A stretch of DNA of 64,000 nucleotides from RYN-230 sp963770545 (GCA_963770545.1 CAVYQF010000043.1:496001-560000); one strand, 5' to 3'. Shown: positions 8,466-17,464, counted from the first letter of the stretch. Made by a program: numbers and translations. The notes: generated by a model not told the origin, from the letters alone.

Positions 8466-9410
8466 TCAGGCTGCGGCGTTGAGGGGCCTGGCCTGTCCGA
8501 ATGAGGCGGCGAAGCCCTGCCGCCAGCTGGGATAGCGGGGCGTCCAGCGCAGTTCCCGCCTGGCCCTGGCGTTCGAGGCGCCGCGGGACTGGGCGGCGGC
8601 CGCCGCCGCGTCCCCGCCGAGAATGAGCCGGCCCATCCAGCCCGGGATGTGCCGGGGCGGTTTGGCGCCGAGCGCATCCGCCAGTACCGGCAGCCACTCA
8701 CGCGCGGGGGCAGGCTCGTCGTCGACGATGTTGTAGAGGGCAGGGCCGTCGAGCTCGAGGGCGAGCACGGTCGCCGCGGCGGCATCGTCGAGGTGGATCC
8801 ACGAGGTGACGCCCTCGCCGGCGCCGATGATCGGGAACTGCCGTTTGCGGACCGCCCGGACCAGCTGGTCGCCGGGGTGGCCGTAGAAACCGCCGTAGCG
8901 GAGCGCGATCCCGCCTGCCTGCGTGACCACCCGGTCGAGGTAGGCCATGGCCGCGTTCGTTTCCCGCGCCCCCGCCGGTGGGGCAGGGTCGAGCGGGTCG
9001 TCTTCGGTCTTGACCAGTCCCCCCTCCCGGGCGTAGCGGTACGGGGCGAAGCTCTGGGCGATGAGGCGGGGCACGCCCGCCTCGCGCGCCGCCGCCAGGA
9101 GGGCGTCGGTCCCCTCGGTCCGGAGCCGGTTGGTCTGGGCGAAGCTGCGGTCCAGCTTCCTGGAGAACCCCCCGCCAGCCAGCGACGTCGCCTGGTGGAT
9201 GATGGCCGCGGGCCGGGTCTGGCCGACGGCCTGGCGTACCGCGCCCGGGTCGAGCAGGTCGAGCAGGACCGGCTGCGCGCCGAGCGCCCGGACCCGCTCG
9301 CCGTGACCGGGCGTGGCGAACGTGCCGATCACTTCGTGCCCCCGATCGGCCAGCTGGGGGACGAGCCGGGTGCCGATCGCACCGCTGGCCCCGACGACCA
9401 TGACTCGCAT
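8466..9410 (-). CDS. NAD(P)-dependent epimerase/dehydratase (extended SDR)
   Basis: A 314-residue Rossmann protein. MRVMVVGASGAIGTRLVPQL gives the GxxGxxG nucleotide loop, LLDLLD the acidic strand and TSWIHLDDAAAATVLALE the C-terminal substrate segment of the atypical extended SDR group. The usual YxxxK is not plain; the region ETNAAMAYLDRVV lies where it should be, so catalysis may be atypical. The start at 9410 has GGAG about ten bases upstream; the longer open frame to 9683 lies in the divergent promoter region shared with the deacetylase gene. Confidence 0.85.
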   Translation of the reverse strand: MRVMVVGASGAIGTRLVPQLADRGHEVIGTFATPGHGERVRALGAQPVLLDLLDPGAVRQAVGQTRPAAIIHQATSLAGGGFSRKLDRSFAQTNRLRTEGTDALLAAAREAGVPRLIAQSFAPYRYAREGGLVKTEDDPLDPAPPAGARETNAAMAYLDRVVTQAGGIALRYGGFYGHPGDQLVRAVRKRQFPIIGAGEGVTSWIHLDDAAAATVLALELDGPALYNIVDDEPAPAREWLPVLADALGAKPPRHIPGWMGRLILGGDAAAAAAQSRGASNARARRELRWTPRYPSWRQGFAASFGQARPLNAAA

Positions 9411-9619
9411 GAACCTGACTCCTTCGCTCCCGCGGTGTGGCCTGCGTTTTCGCGGGTCACAGTGCTGACACCCGGCCAGGGGGGAAATGTGACCGGAGAC
9501 AGGCGTGGCGGGATAGCTTTCCTGCTCGAATGTGCAAATCTGGGCGCCATGAGCCGGAATGCTCGTGTCTGCGCCCGGCGCGGAACTAAGGATCCCCATC
9601 CCGCTGGCGGAGTTCTGGA

Positions 9620-10882
9620 ATGACCGGCCCGGGGGGGCCTGCCCGTCCCGTCCGCCCGACGACCCCGGCCCCGTCGATACCACCGCGCATCACCGTTTTC
9701 GCCATGACCGGAGTGCTGGTCGCAGCGGGCCTGATCGTGGCCTGGATGGGGCAGCATGCTGTGGCGGTAGCCTCGGTCCGTCCCGCGGTGGCCTGGACCC
9801 TGGATCCGGCGTCGAACACCGTGACCATCCGGCTGCGGCCCGGCGGCGGGCCGTCGGGCCGCAAGATCCTGGCCCGCAGCCATCTCACGGTGTCCAAGAG
9901 CGGGGAAGCGAAGCGGTGGACCCAGTCACCAGGCGGTGCGCCGGTCGGGGTACCCGTACCTCCCGGCACGCAGACCCGTCTGGTGGTCCAGGTGGCGGGA
10001 CCGGCGCCGTTCAGCCAGACCCTCACCGTTGCCGCCCCGCAGGCGCTGCGGGTCACCGCGTCCCGCCGTGACCCGGGCGGGATCCGGGTCTGGCTCTCTG
10101 GGCCGCTCCGCCGCGCCGCGCACAAGCCGCTGTGCGGCCAGGACGTGGTCAGCTTCCCGGCGTCCCGGGAGGTGGTGGTGGAAGACAGCGCCGTCGCCTG
10201 CCGGACCAGACTGACCTTGACCGCCCGGGACGGTGAGCAAACCGTCGTGCGCCTGGCCACGCCCGGCCTGCCTAAGATTCCGCTCTACTCCTTCGCCAGC
10301 CCGGTACATCGGGCCATCTACATCACCGTGGACGACGGCTGGACTCCGAGCCCGCAGGTCCTTTCCATCATGCGTCAGACCCATCTGCCGGTGACGGCCT
10401 TCCTCATCGAGCAGGCCGCCCAGCGGAACCTGCCCTACTGGCGGGCCTTTGTCAGCGCGGGCGGCACGGTAGGCGATCACACGGTGTCTCACCCCAACCT
10501 GACCAAACTGACCCTGGGCCAGGCCACGACCCAGTGGGGGCAGGCCCGGCGCGCCCTCGGGCGGATGCTGGGCCAGGTCCCCTTCCTGGGGCGGCCGCCG
10601 TACGGGGCCTTCGACCCCACGGTCCAGGCGGCGGCGTACCGGGGCGGGCTGAAGAAATTGGTGGGCTGGAGTGTGGTCGCGGACAGCGACGGCATCCACA
10701 CCTGGGACGGCAAGGGCCTGGAGCCGGGCGAGATCGTGCTCCTGCACTGGGTTCCCGGCCTGGGCGGCCAGCTGGCCCGGCTGCTGAAAGTCATCCACGC
10801 CCGGCACCTGAACCCCGAGCCGTTCACCGCGACCAGCTTCGCGGGCACCGCTCCCCAACGGCGCTCCCTCGACGGCGACTAA
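9620..10882 (+). CDS. Membrane-anchored polysaccharide deacetylase (NodB domain)
   Basis: A 420-residue protein. One membrane segment at about residues 27-45 (VFAMTGVLVAAGLIVAWMG) exports the rest. Residues 60-220 form a beta-rich region, followed by a NodB domain: TVDDGW (family TFDDGP), HTVSHPNL with the metal histidines, RPPYGAFD, and the late LLHW segment. It is expected to be a metal-dependent deacetylase of cell-wall or extracellular glycans. The Gly-to-Trp change after the DDG is outside the metal ligands. ATG at 9620 has GGAG upstream. Confidence 0.9.
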   Translation: MTGPGGPARPVRPTTPAPSIPPRITVFAMTGVLVAAGLIVAWMGQHAVAVASVRPAVAWTLDPASNTVTIRLRPGGGPSGRKILARSHLTVSKSGEAKRWTQSPGGAPVGVPVPPGTQTRLVVQVAGPAPFSQTLTVAAPQALRVTASRRDPGGIRVWLSGPLRRAAHKPLCGQDVVSFPASREVVVEDSAVACRTRLTLTARDGEQTVVRLATPGLPKIPLYSFASPVHRAIYITVDDGWTPSPQVLSIMRQTHLPVTAFLIEQAAQRNLPYWRAFVSAGGTVGDHTVSHPNLTKLTLGQATTQWGQARRALGRMLGQVPFLGRPPYGAFDPTVQAAAYRGGLKKLVGWSVVADSDGIHTWDGKGLEPGEIVLLHWVPGLGGQLARLLKVIHARHLNPEPFTATSFAGTAPQRRSLDGD

Positions 10883-10907
10883 GGTCCCGTCCCGGGAGGG
10901 GCGTAGC

Positions 10908-11675
10908 TTGGCCCGGGTGAGCTTTGACGTCAGCGCGGATGCCTACCTGCGGTTCATGGGGCGGTACTCCGAGCCGCTCGCGGCGCAGTTCGCCGACCTG
11001 GCCGGGATCGGGCCGGGCCAGCGGGTACTCGACGTGGGATGCGGGCCTGGTGCGCTGACCGCTGAGCTGGTGAGCCGGGCAGGCCCGGACGGGGTGAGCG
11101 CGGTGGACCCGTCAGCGTCATTTGTGGCGGCGGTGCGGCAGCGGTGGCCTGATGTGGATGTCCGGAGGTCGGCAGCCGAGCAGCTGCCGTTCCCCGATGG
11201 CGCGTTCGACGCCGCGCTGGCGCAGCTCGTCGTTCATTTCATGAGCGACCCGGTGGCGGGCCTGCGGGAGATGGGGCGAGTGACCAGGCCCGGCGGGGTG
11301 ATCTCGGCGTGCGTATGGGATCACGCGGGAGGCCGCGGCCCGCTGGCCGTGTTCTGGCAGGCGGTGCGGCAGCTGGATCCGGCCGCCGACGACGAGTCTG
11401 ATCTGGCCGGGGTCCGCGAAGGTCACCTGGCCACACTCTTCGCGCAGGCGGGGCTGACCGGGACGCGGGTCACCACGCTGACCGTCCGGATCCGCCACGC
11501 TGGGTTCGCGGACTGGTGGGAGCCGTTCACCCTGGGGGTCGGCCCGGCGGGTGCCTATGTGGGGTCCCTGACCCCGGACCGCCGGGCCGCGCTCCGCGAA
11601 CAGTGCCGTGATCTGCTGCCCGCGGGTCCCGTCGAGATCAGCGCCACCGCGTGGGCGGTGGTCAGCCGCGCCTGA
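10908..11675 (+). CDS. Class I SAM-dependent methyltransferase
   Basis: A 255-residue protein with motif I VLDVGCGPGALTAEL, acidic motif VSAVDPS, the AEQLPFPDGAFDAALAQLVVHFM segment and REMGRVTRPGG, all typical of UbiE-like small-molecule methyltransferases. TTG at 10908 is chosen because GGGAGG lies eight bases upstream; GTG at 10917 is the alternative. It follows the deacetylase by 25 bases and could be cotranscribed with it. The acceptor substrate is unknown. Confidence 0.88.
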   Translation: MARVSFDVSADAYLRFMGRYSEPLAAQFADLAGIGPGQRVLDVGCGPGALTAELVSRAGPDGVSAVDPSASFVAAVRQRWPDVDVRRSAAEQLPFPDGAFDAALAQLVVHFMSDPVAGLREMGRVTRPGGVISACVWDHAGGRGPLAVFWQAVRQLDPAADDESDLAGVREGHLATLFAQAGLTGTRVTTLTVRIRHAGFADWWEPFTLGVGPAGAYVGSLTPDRRAALREQCRDLLPAGPVEISATAWAVVSRA

Positions 11676-11752
11676 CCTGGCCGGGGCGGCCGGGGGGGGT
11701 GGGCCAGGCGGCCGGGGGCATGGGACAGGCGGCCAGTGATGGTGCGTGCGGG

Positions 11753-11777
11753 GACGTAGGTGCGGGGATGCTACGTC
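11753..11777. promoter_or_regulatory. Inverted repeat GACGTAG-N11-CTACGTC
   Basis: Perfect 7-bp arms at 11753-11759 and 11771-11777, upstream of the VOC gene at 11809. Two more ACGT cores follow at 11788 and 11802, at 14-19 base intervals. Candidate operator; the cognate regulator is unknown. Confidence 0.4.
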
Positions 11778-11808
11778 GCAGGCAGGTACGTCTGGGGAGG
11801 AACGTCGC

Positions 11809-12198
11809 ATGGAGGTACTGAGCAGCCGGATCCTGCTGCGGCCGGCCGACCTCGGCCGCAGCCAGCGTTTCTACCGGGATGTGCTGGGCCTGGCCATCTA
11901 CCGGGAGTTCGGCTCGCCGGCCGATCCCGGGGTGGTCTTCTTCCTCGGCCCGGGGTTCCTGGAAGTTTCCGGGCCCGCAGCCGGCGCCGCCGGTCACTCT
12001 GTGATGCTCTGGCTCCAGGTGCGGGATATCGGCGCCGAACATCAGCGGCTGGCCGCGGCGGGCGCCCGCATTCTGCGGGAGCCGGTCGCCGAGCCGTGGG
12101 GACTGGCTGAGATGTGGATCGAAGACCCTGACGGCGTCCGGATCGTGCTGGTTGAAGTTCCAGCCGATCACCCGCTACGCCGCGACCCGAGATCGTAG
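11809..12198 (+). CDS. VOC-family (glyoxalase/bleomycin-resistance-like) protein
   Basis: A 129-residue VOC domain: ILLRPADLGRSQRFYRDVLGLAIYREFG is the first module, and EMWIEDPDGVRIVLVEVP is the second-module strand with the acidic metal ligand. H in GHSVMLWLQV may be another ligand. ATG at 11809 has GGGGAGG at 11794-11800. A cluster of ACGT repeats lies just upstream and may regulate it. Enzymatic role not determinable. Confidence 0.87.
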   Translation: MEVLSSRILLRPADLGRSQRFYRDVLGLAIYREFGSPADPGVVFFLGPGFLEVSGPAAGAAGHSVMLWLQVRDIGAEHQRLAAAGARILREPVAEPWGLAEMWIEDPDGVRIVLVEVPADHPLRRDPRS

Positions 12199-12239
12199 CC
12201 TGCAGGCGAATGCCTCCCCCGATCCCGAGGAGGCTCCGG

Positions 12240-12470
12240 TCACGCACCCCAGCGTGACGACGTCTGGGGTGGCCGGGCCGTCACATGCTCCGGTACCAGC
12301 AGCTCATCCTGCCCGTCAGCGCCCAGCATGTCCGACGGCATCCGGAAGTGGTGGCCGCCGGCGCAAGTCAGCGCCACATGATCAATCGGACCGTCCGTGC
12401 TCGGCAGCGAAAAGCGATCCGTGACCTCGGCGGGCACATGGCATTCCGGACAGGAAATAAGCGTCAGCAT
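12240..12470 (-). CDS. Small Cys-containing conserved protein
   Basis: A 76-residue protein beginning MLTLISCPECHVPAEVTDRFSLPSTDGPIDHVALTCAGGHHFRMP. The CxxC and the later C-x-GGHHF resemble a small zinc-ribbon of a conserved actinobacterial hypothetical family, in which the second half normally reads C-xx-GH-x-F. The start at 12470 is chosen by that similarity; a GGGGTGAG stretch precedes it. Function unknown; binding to nucleic acid or protein is possible but unproven. Confidence 0.6.
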   Translation of the reverse strand: MLTLISCPECHVPAEVTDRFSLPSTDGPIDHVALTCAGGHHFRMPSDMLGADGQDELLVPEHVTARPPQTSSRWGA

Positions 12471-12615
12471 TGGTCTCACCCCCGACGGGATCCCCCGATC
12501 CCCTACATCAATACAGAGGCGGGACCCGCTGCTGAGATACACCGCCCAGGGGTGAGCGGTGCCTGGTGATGTGTACTGAATCTGCGGTACATACATACCG
12601 TCGAGGACTCAAGGG

Positions 12616-14157
12616 ATGACCATGACGCAGACGCGCTTCTCGCGGGACGACCAACTGGACCTCTCGACCCCGCAGGGCCGCCGGGCGGTGGGCGGGCGGA
12701 TGACAGCGCCCGAGTACGATCGTGAGCAGGTCCGGGTCGGCATCGTTCACATCGGCGTCGGCGGGTTCCACCGCGCGCATGAGGCGATGTACGTCGACCA
12801 CCTGCTCAGCCAGCCGGATACCCGGGACGAAACGCTCGGCTGGGGGATCTGCGGCGTGGACCTCATGCCGGGCGACCGGCCCAAGGGGCAGGCGCTCGCC
12901 GCTCAGGACGAGCTCTACACCCTGGTGGTCAAGAAGCCGGACGGCGCCCTCGAGCCGCGCGTGATCGGCTCTATCGTCCGGTATCTGTTCGCCCCGGAAG
13001 AGCCAGCCGAGGTGCTGGACGCGCTGGCCAGCCCGCAGACGAAGATCGTGTCGCTGACCATCACCGAGGGCGGATACAACTTCAACCAGACCACGGGTGA
13101 GTTCGAGGCGGACAACCCAGCGGTGGCGGCGGACCTGGCCGCGGACTCTCCGCCGGGCACCGTGTTCGGCTTCGTGGTCGAGGCCCTGCGCCGCCGCCGC
13201 GACCTGGACGTCCCGCCGTTCACGGTGATGTCATGCGACAACATCCAGGGCAACGGAGACATCGCACGCGCGATGTTCTCGGCCTTCGCCGACCTCAGGG
13301 ATCCGGATCTGGGCGCCTGGATACGCACCGAGGTGGCGTTCCCTAACTCGATGGTGGACCGGATCACGCCGGTGACGACGGAGCAGGACATCGAGCAGTT
13401 GCGCGAGCTGTTCGGGATCCGCGACGCCGTGCCGGTCGTGTGCGAGCCCTTCACCCAGTGGGTGCTGCAGGATGTGTTCCCGGCTGGCCGGCCGCCCTGG
13501 GAGCGGGCCGGCGTGCACCTGGTTCCCGACGTCGCGCCCTACGAGCAGATGAAGCTGCGCCTGCTGAACGCGGGCCACCAGGCGATGGCCTACGCCGGGT
13601 ACCTGGCGGGCTACCGGTACGCGCACGAGGTAGCGGCCGACCCGGTCTTCATCGAGTTCCTGCGTGGCTACATGCAGCAGGAGGCCCGGCCGACGGTGCC
13701 CGGCGTCCCCGGCACCGACCTCGACGAGTACATCCACACGCTGCTGCAGCGTTTCGCCAATCCGGCCATCCGCGACACGCTCGCCCGCCTGGCCGCCTTC
13801 GGCTCAGACCGGATTCCCAAGTGGCTGGTGCCCGTGATCCAGCAGAACCTGGCCAGCGGGGGCGAGGTCACCCGGTCGGCGGCGGTCGTGGCCAGCTGGG
13901 CCCGCTACGCCGAGGGAACGGACGAGTCTGGCCAGCCGATCGACGTGGTGGACGCGTTGCGGGACGAGCGGATGGATAGTGCGCGGCGGCAGGCCGAAGA
14001 CCCGCTGGCGTTCGTGCGTGACGGGCAGCTGTTCGGTGACATCGCCGGGCAGCCCGCGTTCGTCAGCGCCTACCTGCTGGCCCTGGAGTCCTTCCATGAG
14101 CACGGGTCGCGGCGCACCATCGAGCAGATCAACGAGACCCTGCGCTTTGAATCATAG
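12616..14157 (+). CDS. Mannitol 2-dehydrogenase-type polyol dehydrogenase
   Basis: A 513-residue long-chain polyol dehydrogenase, matching the usual 480-515 length. The N-terminal Rossmann domain starts at VGIVHIGVGGFHRAHEAMYVDHLL; the conserved catalytic segment KLRLLNAGHQAMAY contains the K-x4-N-x2-H triad of the mannitol dehydrogenase/fructuronate reductase superfamily, and SMVDRITPVT is the NAD-domain signature. It should oxidise mannitol or a related polyol to the 2-ketose using NAD. No sugar transporter is adjacent, so the substrate is inferred from the family. Its 3' end overlaps the convergent ABC-F gene by 29 bases. Confidence 0.92.
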   Translation: MTMTQTRFSRDDQLDLSTPQGRRAVGGRMTAPEYDREQVRVGIVHIGVGGFHRAHEAMYVDHLLSQPDTRDETLGWGICGVDLMPGDRPKGQALAAQDELYTLVVKKPDGALEPRVIGSIVRYLFAPEEPAEVLDALASPQTKIVSLTITEGGYNFNQTTGEFEADNPAVAADLAADSPPGTVFGFVVEALRRRRDLDVPPFTVMSCDNIQGNGDIARAMFSAFADLRDPDLGAWIRTEVAFPNSMVDRITPVTTEQDIEQLRELFGIRDAVPVVCEPFTQWVLQDVFPAGRPPWERAGVHLVPDVAPYEQMKLRLLNAGHQAMAYAGYLAGYRYAHEVAADPVFIEFLRGYMQQEARPTVPGVPGTDLDEYIHTLLQRFANPAIRDTLARLAAFGSDRIPKWLVPVIQQNLASGGEVTRSAAVVASWARYAEGTDESGQPIDVVDALRDERMDSARRQAEDPLAFVRDGQLFGDIAGQPAFVSAYLLALESFHEHGSRRTIEQINETLRFES

Positions 14158-15784
14158 GAGGGGGCCCTGACTCGGCAAGCCGGCCTTCGTGCAGCCCCAG
14201 CCAGCGTTTCACCTTGATCTCGGCCAGGAACCGCTGGTCGTGGCTGACCACCACGAACGCGCCTTCGTAGGCGTTGAGCGCGCTTTCCAGCTGGCCCACG
14301 CTGACCAGGTCGAGATTGTTGGTCGGCTCGTCCAGCAGCAGCAGTTGCGGGGCCGGCTCGGCGAACAGGACGCAAGCCAGCGTGGCCCGCAACCGCTCAC
14401 CGCCGGAGAGTACCCCCACCGGCAGGTGGATGCGCGAGCCCCGGAAGAGGAAGCGGGCGAGCAGGTTCATCCGCTCCGCCTCGGGCATCGCCGCCGCGAA
14501 CGCGGCGAGGTTCTCGGCCACAGTGCGCTCGGCGTCCAGCAGGTCCAGCCGCTGGGATAGGTACGCGACGCGGCCCTCAGCCTGCTTGATTCCGCCGCCT
14601 TCCGGTTCGACTTCCCCGTTGATGATCCTCAGGAGAGTGGACTTGCCGGCGCCATTGCCACCGGTCAGCGCGATGCGCTCGGGCCCGCGGATCGCCAGCT
14701 TGACCCCGTCCCCGGCGAACAGAACCCGCCGGCCGTACCGGACCTGGAGTCCCTCGCCATCAAAGAGCGTGCGTCCAGCCGGGACCCTGGTCCCGGGAAG
14801 TTCCACTGCGATCTTCTGCTCGTCGCGCAGGGCCCGGCCGGCCGCCTCCAGCCGGGCTTGGGCGTCGCTGACCCGGGCGCTGTGCGCGTCATCGGATTTG
14901 CCGGCCGTTTCCTGGGCCTTGCGCTTCCTGGCCCCGGCCACGATCTTCGGGAGGCCGGCGTTACTGACGTTGCGGGCCGCGTTGTTGGCGCGCCGGGCCG
15001 CCCGCTCCCGGGCCTGCTGCATCTCCCGTTTCTCCCGCTTGACCGTCTGCTCGGCGTGGCGGACGTTCTTCTGCCCCACCTCGCGAGCGGCGTCGAGGGC
15101 TTGCTTGTACGCGGTGAAGTTCCCCCCGTGGAAACGGACCTCGCGGCCGTCAAGTTCGGCGATCCGGTCCATCGAGTCGAGCAGGGCCCGGTCGTGGCTG
15201 ACCACCAGCAGGCAGCCGGTCCAGTTCTCCAGCACCCCGTGCAGCTGCCGCCTCGCCTGGAGGTCGAGGTTATTGGTCGGTTCGTCCAGCAGCAGCACGT
15301 CTGGGCGCTTGAGCAACTGGGCGGCGAGCCCGAGCGAGACGGCCTGGCCCCCGCTCAGCGTGTCCAGCCGCCGGGTGAACGCGAGGTCACCTAGGCCAAG
15401 CCGGTCCAGCTGGGCGGCGGTGCGTTCCTCGATGTCCCAGTCGTCGCCGATCACGGTGAAGTGCTCCTCGGCCGGGTCGCCGGACTCGACCGCGTTCAGC
15501 GCCTCAATCACGGTGGACACGCCGAGCACTTCGGCCACGCTCTTGTCGCCGACGAGCGGCAAGTTCTGCGGGAGGTAGCCCAGCACCCCCTGGACGGATA
15601 CCGTCCCGCTCGCAGGGCGGTACTCCCCGGCGATCAGCCGCAGGAGCGTGCTCTTCCCGGCACCGTTAGGCGCGACCAGGCCGGTGCGGCCGGCGCCGAC
15701 GGCGAAGGACAGATCCTGGAAAACGCGAGTCGCGTCGGGCCAGGCAAAGGACAGATGTGAGCATATAACGGACGCATCGGGCAT
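14129..15784 (-). CDS. ABC-F family ATPase
   Basis: A 551-residue protein with two ABC domains and no membrane segments. Domain 1: PNGAGKSTLLRL, LSGGQAVSLGLAAQL, LLLDEPTNNLD; the linker (residues 230-320) is the highly charged helical arm typical of ABC-F proteins; domain 2: GGNGAGKSTLLRI, LSGGERLRATLACVL, LLLLDEPTNNLD. ABC-F proteins bind the ribosomal E site; some give ribosome-protection antibiotic resistance, others are translation factors. The split between these roles cannot be made here. The start at 15784 follows family alignment. A 19-codon upstream reading frame at 15913-15972 could be a leader. Confidence 0.9.
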   Translation of the reverse strand: MPDASVICSHLSFAWPDATRVFQDLSFAVGAGRTGLVAPNGAGKSTLLRLIAGEYRPASGTVSVQGVLGYLPQNLPLVGDKSVAEVLGVSTVIEALNAVESGDPAEEHFTVIGDDWDIEERTAAQLDRLGLGDLAFTRRLDTLSGGQAVSLGLAAQLLKRPDVLLLDEPTNNLDLQARRQLHGVLENWTGCLLVVSHDRALLDSMDRIAELDGREVRFHGGNFTAYKQALDAAREVGQKNVRHAEQTVKREKREMQQARERAARRANNAARNVSNAGLPKIVAGARKRKAQETAGKSDDAHSARVSDAQARLEAAGRALRDEQKIAVELPGTRVPAGRTLFDGEGLQVRYGRRVLFAGDGVKLAIRGPERIALTGGNGAGKSTLLRIINGEVEPEGGGIKQAEGRVAYLSQRLDLLDAERTVAENLAAFAAAMPEAERMNLLARFLFRGSRIHLPVGVLSGGERLRATLACVLFAEPAPQLLLLDEPTNNLDLVSVGQLESALNAYEGAFVVVSHDQRFLAEIKVKRWLGLHEGRLAESGPPPMIQSAGSR

Positions 15785-15912
15785 TCGGAGAACCTCGGAG
15801 AGCAATACGGGCGCCGCCTGGCAGCCCGGCGGAAACGGAAACTTGGAATGACGGCACGGTCGCGGCTGGGTCGCCTCCTGCGCGTCCGCCGCCGGCCAGG
15901 GCAGATCCGGTA

Positions 15913-15972
15913 TCAGCCGGAGATGTCGTCGTCCGTTTCCACGTCGCTCTCCTCGATGTCGCGGCTACTCAC
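15913..15972 (-). promoter_or_regulatory. Possible 19-codon leader ORF upstream of the ABC-F gene
   Basis: A GTG-started frame encodes MSSRDIEESDVETDDDISG followed by TGA, ending about 128 bases before the ABC-F start on the same strand. It is very acidic. Resistance ABC-F genes are often controlled by ribosome stalling on such leaders. The ribosome binding site is weak and only a 5-bp stem (around 15811-15832) lies in the interval, so this is speculative. I see nothing else in the stretch 15785-16162. Confidence 0.3.
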
Positions 15973-16162
15973 CCCGAGTCTACCAAGGCAGGGATAGCCT
16001 GTCTGAGCTGGCGATCATGGCCCTTTGATCCCCTGACACGCGGCCCGCAGGGCCGGCCGCGGGCTCACCGGCGCGGCCGGGCCGGCGTTTAGGAGCGGCC
16101 GGGGCGGGCATCTCGCGGCAGACCAGGGGAAACGTCAGGGGCGCCCGGGCAAGGAGGCAAGC

Positions 16163-16345
16163 ATGGCTGGCAAGTTCGTGCTCAAGAAGGGCTCCAGCGG
16201 CAAGTTCCATTTCAATCTTCTGGCTGGCAATGGGCAGATCATCGCGACCAGCGAAACGTACGAAAGCAAGCAGTCCGCGATGAACGGAATCAACTCCGTG
16301 AAGGAGAACGCCCCCGCCGCGGAAGTAGATGACCAGACCGACTAG
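16163..16345 (+). CDS. YegP/DUF1508 family protein
   Basis: A 60-residue single DUF1508 unit: GKFVLKKGSSGKFHFNLLAGNGQIIATSETYESKQSAMNGINSVKENA, the canonical one-repeat form (E. coli YegP has two). It has a perfect AAGGAGG five bases before the ATG, so it should be highly translated. Function is poorly known; family members are small, abundant and often stress-associated. Confidence 0.93.
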   Translation: MAGKFVLKKGSSGKFHFNLLAGNGQIIATSETYESKQSAMNGINSVKENAPAAEVDDQTD

Positions 16346-16363
16346 CCCGGCGTCACTAGGCTC

Positions 16364-16376
16364 GCCCCGGCGGGGC
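16364..16376. terminator. Short GC hairpin between convergent genes
   Basis: GCCCC-GGC-GGGGC forms a 5-bp stem in the 40-base gap between the YegP gene and the convergent aldolase gene. It is weak, with no T tract. Confidence 0.35.
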
Positions 16377-16385
16377 CGCAGGACC

Positions 16386-17291
16386 TCAGGAGCTGGAAGG
16401 CTGCTTATCCACCGACGCCTGGTAGATCTGGGCGATCGACGACTCTAGCTGCGCGTTGAACTGCTCGTCGGTCTGGCTCTCGGTGAGCCCTTCCAGCAGG
16501 GCGCGGGAGAAGCTGGCGATGAGGGTGGTGTCGCGCCGGAGCAAGGCGCAGGCCTGGTCGCGGCGGTACCCGCCCGACAGGGCCAGGACCTGGAGAACGC
16601 GCGGATCAGCGGCCAGGTCGCCGTAGAGGCCCGGCTCGGTCGGGATGGTCAGCTTGAACATGATGATCGCGTCCTGGGGCAGCGCCTCGACTTGCTTGTG
16701 CAGGGCGTCCCGCAGCAGGGTTTCTGCTTGCTGCTTGTGCGGACTGGAGATGCTGACCTCGGGCTCGAGGATCGGGACGAGGCCCGCGGCCCGGATCCGG
16801 GCCGCGTAGCTGAACTGCTGCTCGACGATGGCCGAGATTCCCGTCTCGCTGGCGTCCTTGATCACCGAGCGCATCTTGGTCCCGAAAATCCCGTGCCGGT
16901 TCGCGCGCTCGAGCACCTCATCGAGAGTGTCGATGGGCTTCATGAGCTGCACGCTGTCCTGCTCCGCGGCCAGGCCCAGATCGACCTTCAGGAACGGCAC
17001 GACGTTCTTGTCCTCCCAGAGATACCGGGCGGTCGGCACGTCGTGCACGTCTCGTTCCATGGTCTGCTCGAACAGGATCGCGGCGAGGATACGCGAGCCG
17101 TCGAAAGCCGGGCTAGTCACCACGCGGGTGCGCATGGCGTGGACCAGGTCGAACATTTCCGCGTCGGAGCTGTAGCGGTCCTCGCCGATCCCGTACTCCG
17201 CGAGCGCTTTGGGCGTGCTGCCACCGCTCTGGTCGAGGGCAGCGAAGAAACCCTGGCCAGCCTTGATCTTCTCGAACTGTGCCGCATCCAC
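16386..17291 (-). CDS. Fructose-bisphosphate aldolase, class I
   Basis: A 301-residue class I aldolase (COG3588 group). FFAALDQSGGSTPKAL is the N-terminal signature; FLKVDLGLA, GTKMRSVI, LVPILEPEVS and IIMFKLTIP supply the active-site strands, the last with the Schiff-base lysine. Later ALSGGYRRDQACALL binds phosphate. Length is normal. It cleaves fructose-1,6-bisphosphate to triose phosphates in glycolysis, or the reverse in gluconeogenesis, without a metal. It is monocistronic on this strand, with a promoter in the 170-base gap before the nitroreductase gene. Confidence 0.95.
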   Translation of the reverse strand: MDAAQFEKIKAGQGFFAALDQSGGSTPKALAEYGIGEDRYSSDAEMFDLVHAMRTRVVTSPAFDGSRILAAILFEQTMERDVHDVPTARYLWEDKNVVPFLKVDLGLAAEQDSVQLMKPIDTLDEVLERANRHGIFGTKMRSVIKDASETGISAIVEQQFSYAARIRAAGLVPILEPEVSISSPHKQQAETLLRDALHKQVEALPQDAIIMFKLTIPTEPGLYGDLAADPRVLQVLALSGGYRRDQACALLRRDTTLIASFSRALLEGLTESQTDEQFNAQLESSIAQIYQASVDKQPSSS

Positions 17292-17445
17292 GGTCCCATT
17301 GTGGCACTACATGACCGCGGGGTGTGGCTCGGCGTGATGTGGGTCCCGGTTCCCCGGCCTGGCGCCGCCAGCCTGGCCCGCTCCCCGCCCCGGGCCGCTC
17401 GTCACGTCTGCGCGTTCTGCGGTTCGCCGGAATAGGCGGACGTTG

Positions 17446-17463
17446 CTGCCTGTTTTCAGGCAG
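17446..17463. promoter_or_regulatory. Perfect stem-loop abutting the GTG start at 17465
   Basis: CTGCCTG-TTTT-CAGGCAG is an exact 7-bp stem with a TTTT loop, ending two bases before the predicted start codon. It leaves no room for an open ribosome binding site, so it is either a translational control element, an operator, or a sign that translation begins at ATG 17495. Confidence 0.45.
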
Positions 17464-17464
17464 C

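Noticed and set aside
12152..12424. Plus-strand frame over the small Cys protein
   Set aside because: No recognisable fold; the opposite strand holds the Cys-motif protein with a better start.
15980..16210. 76-residue minus-strand frame before the YegP gene
   Set aside because: Ala/Pro/Arg-rich, and it overlaps the strong ribosome binding site and start of the YegP gene.
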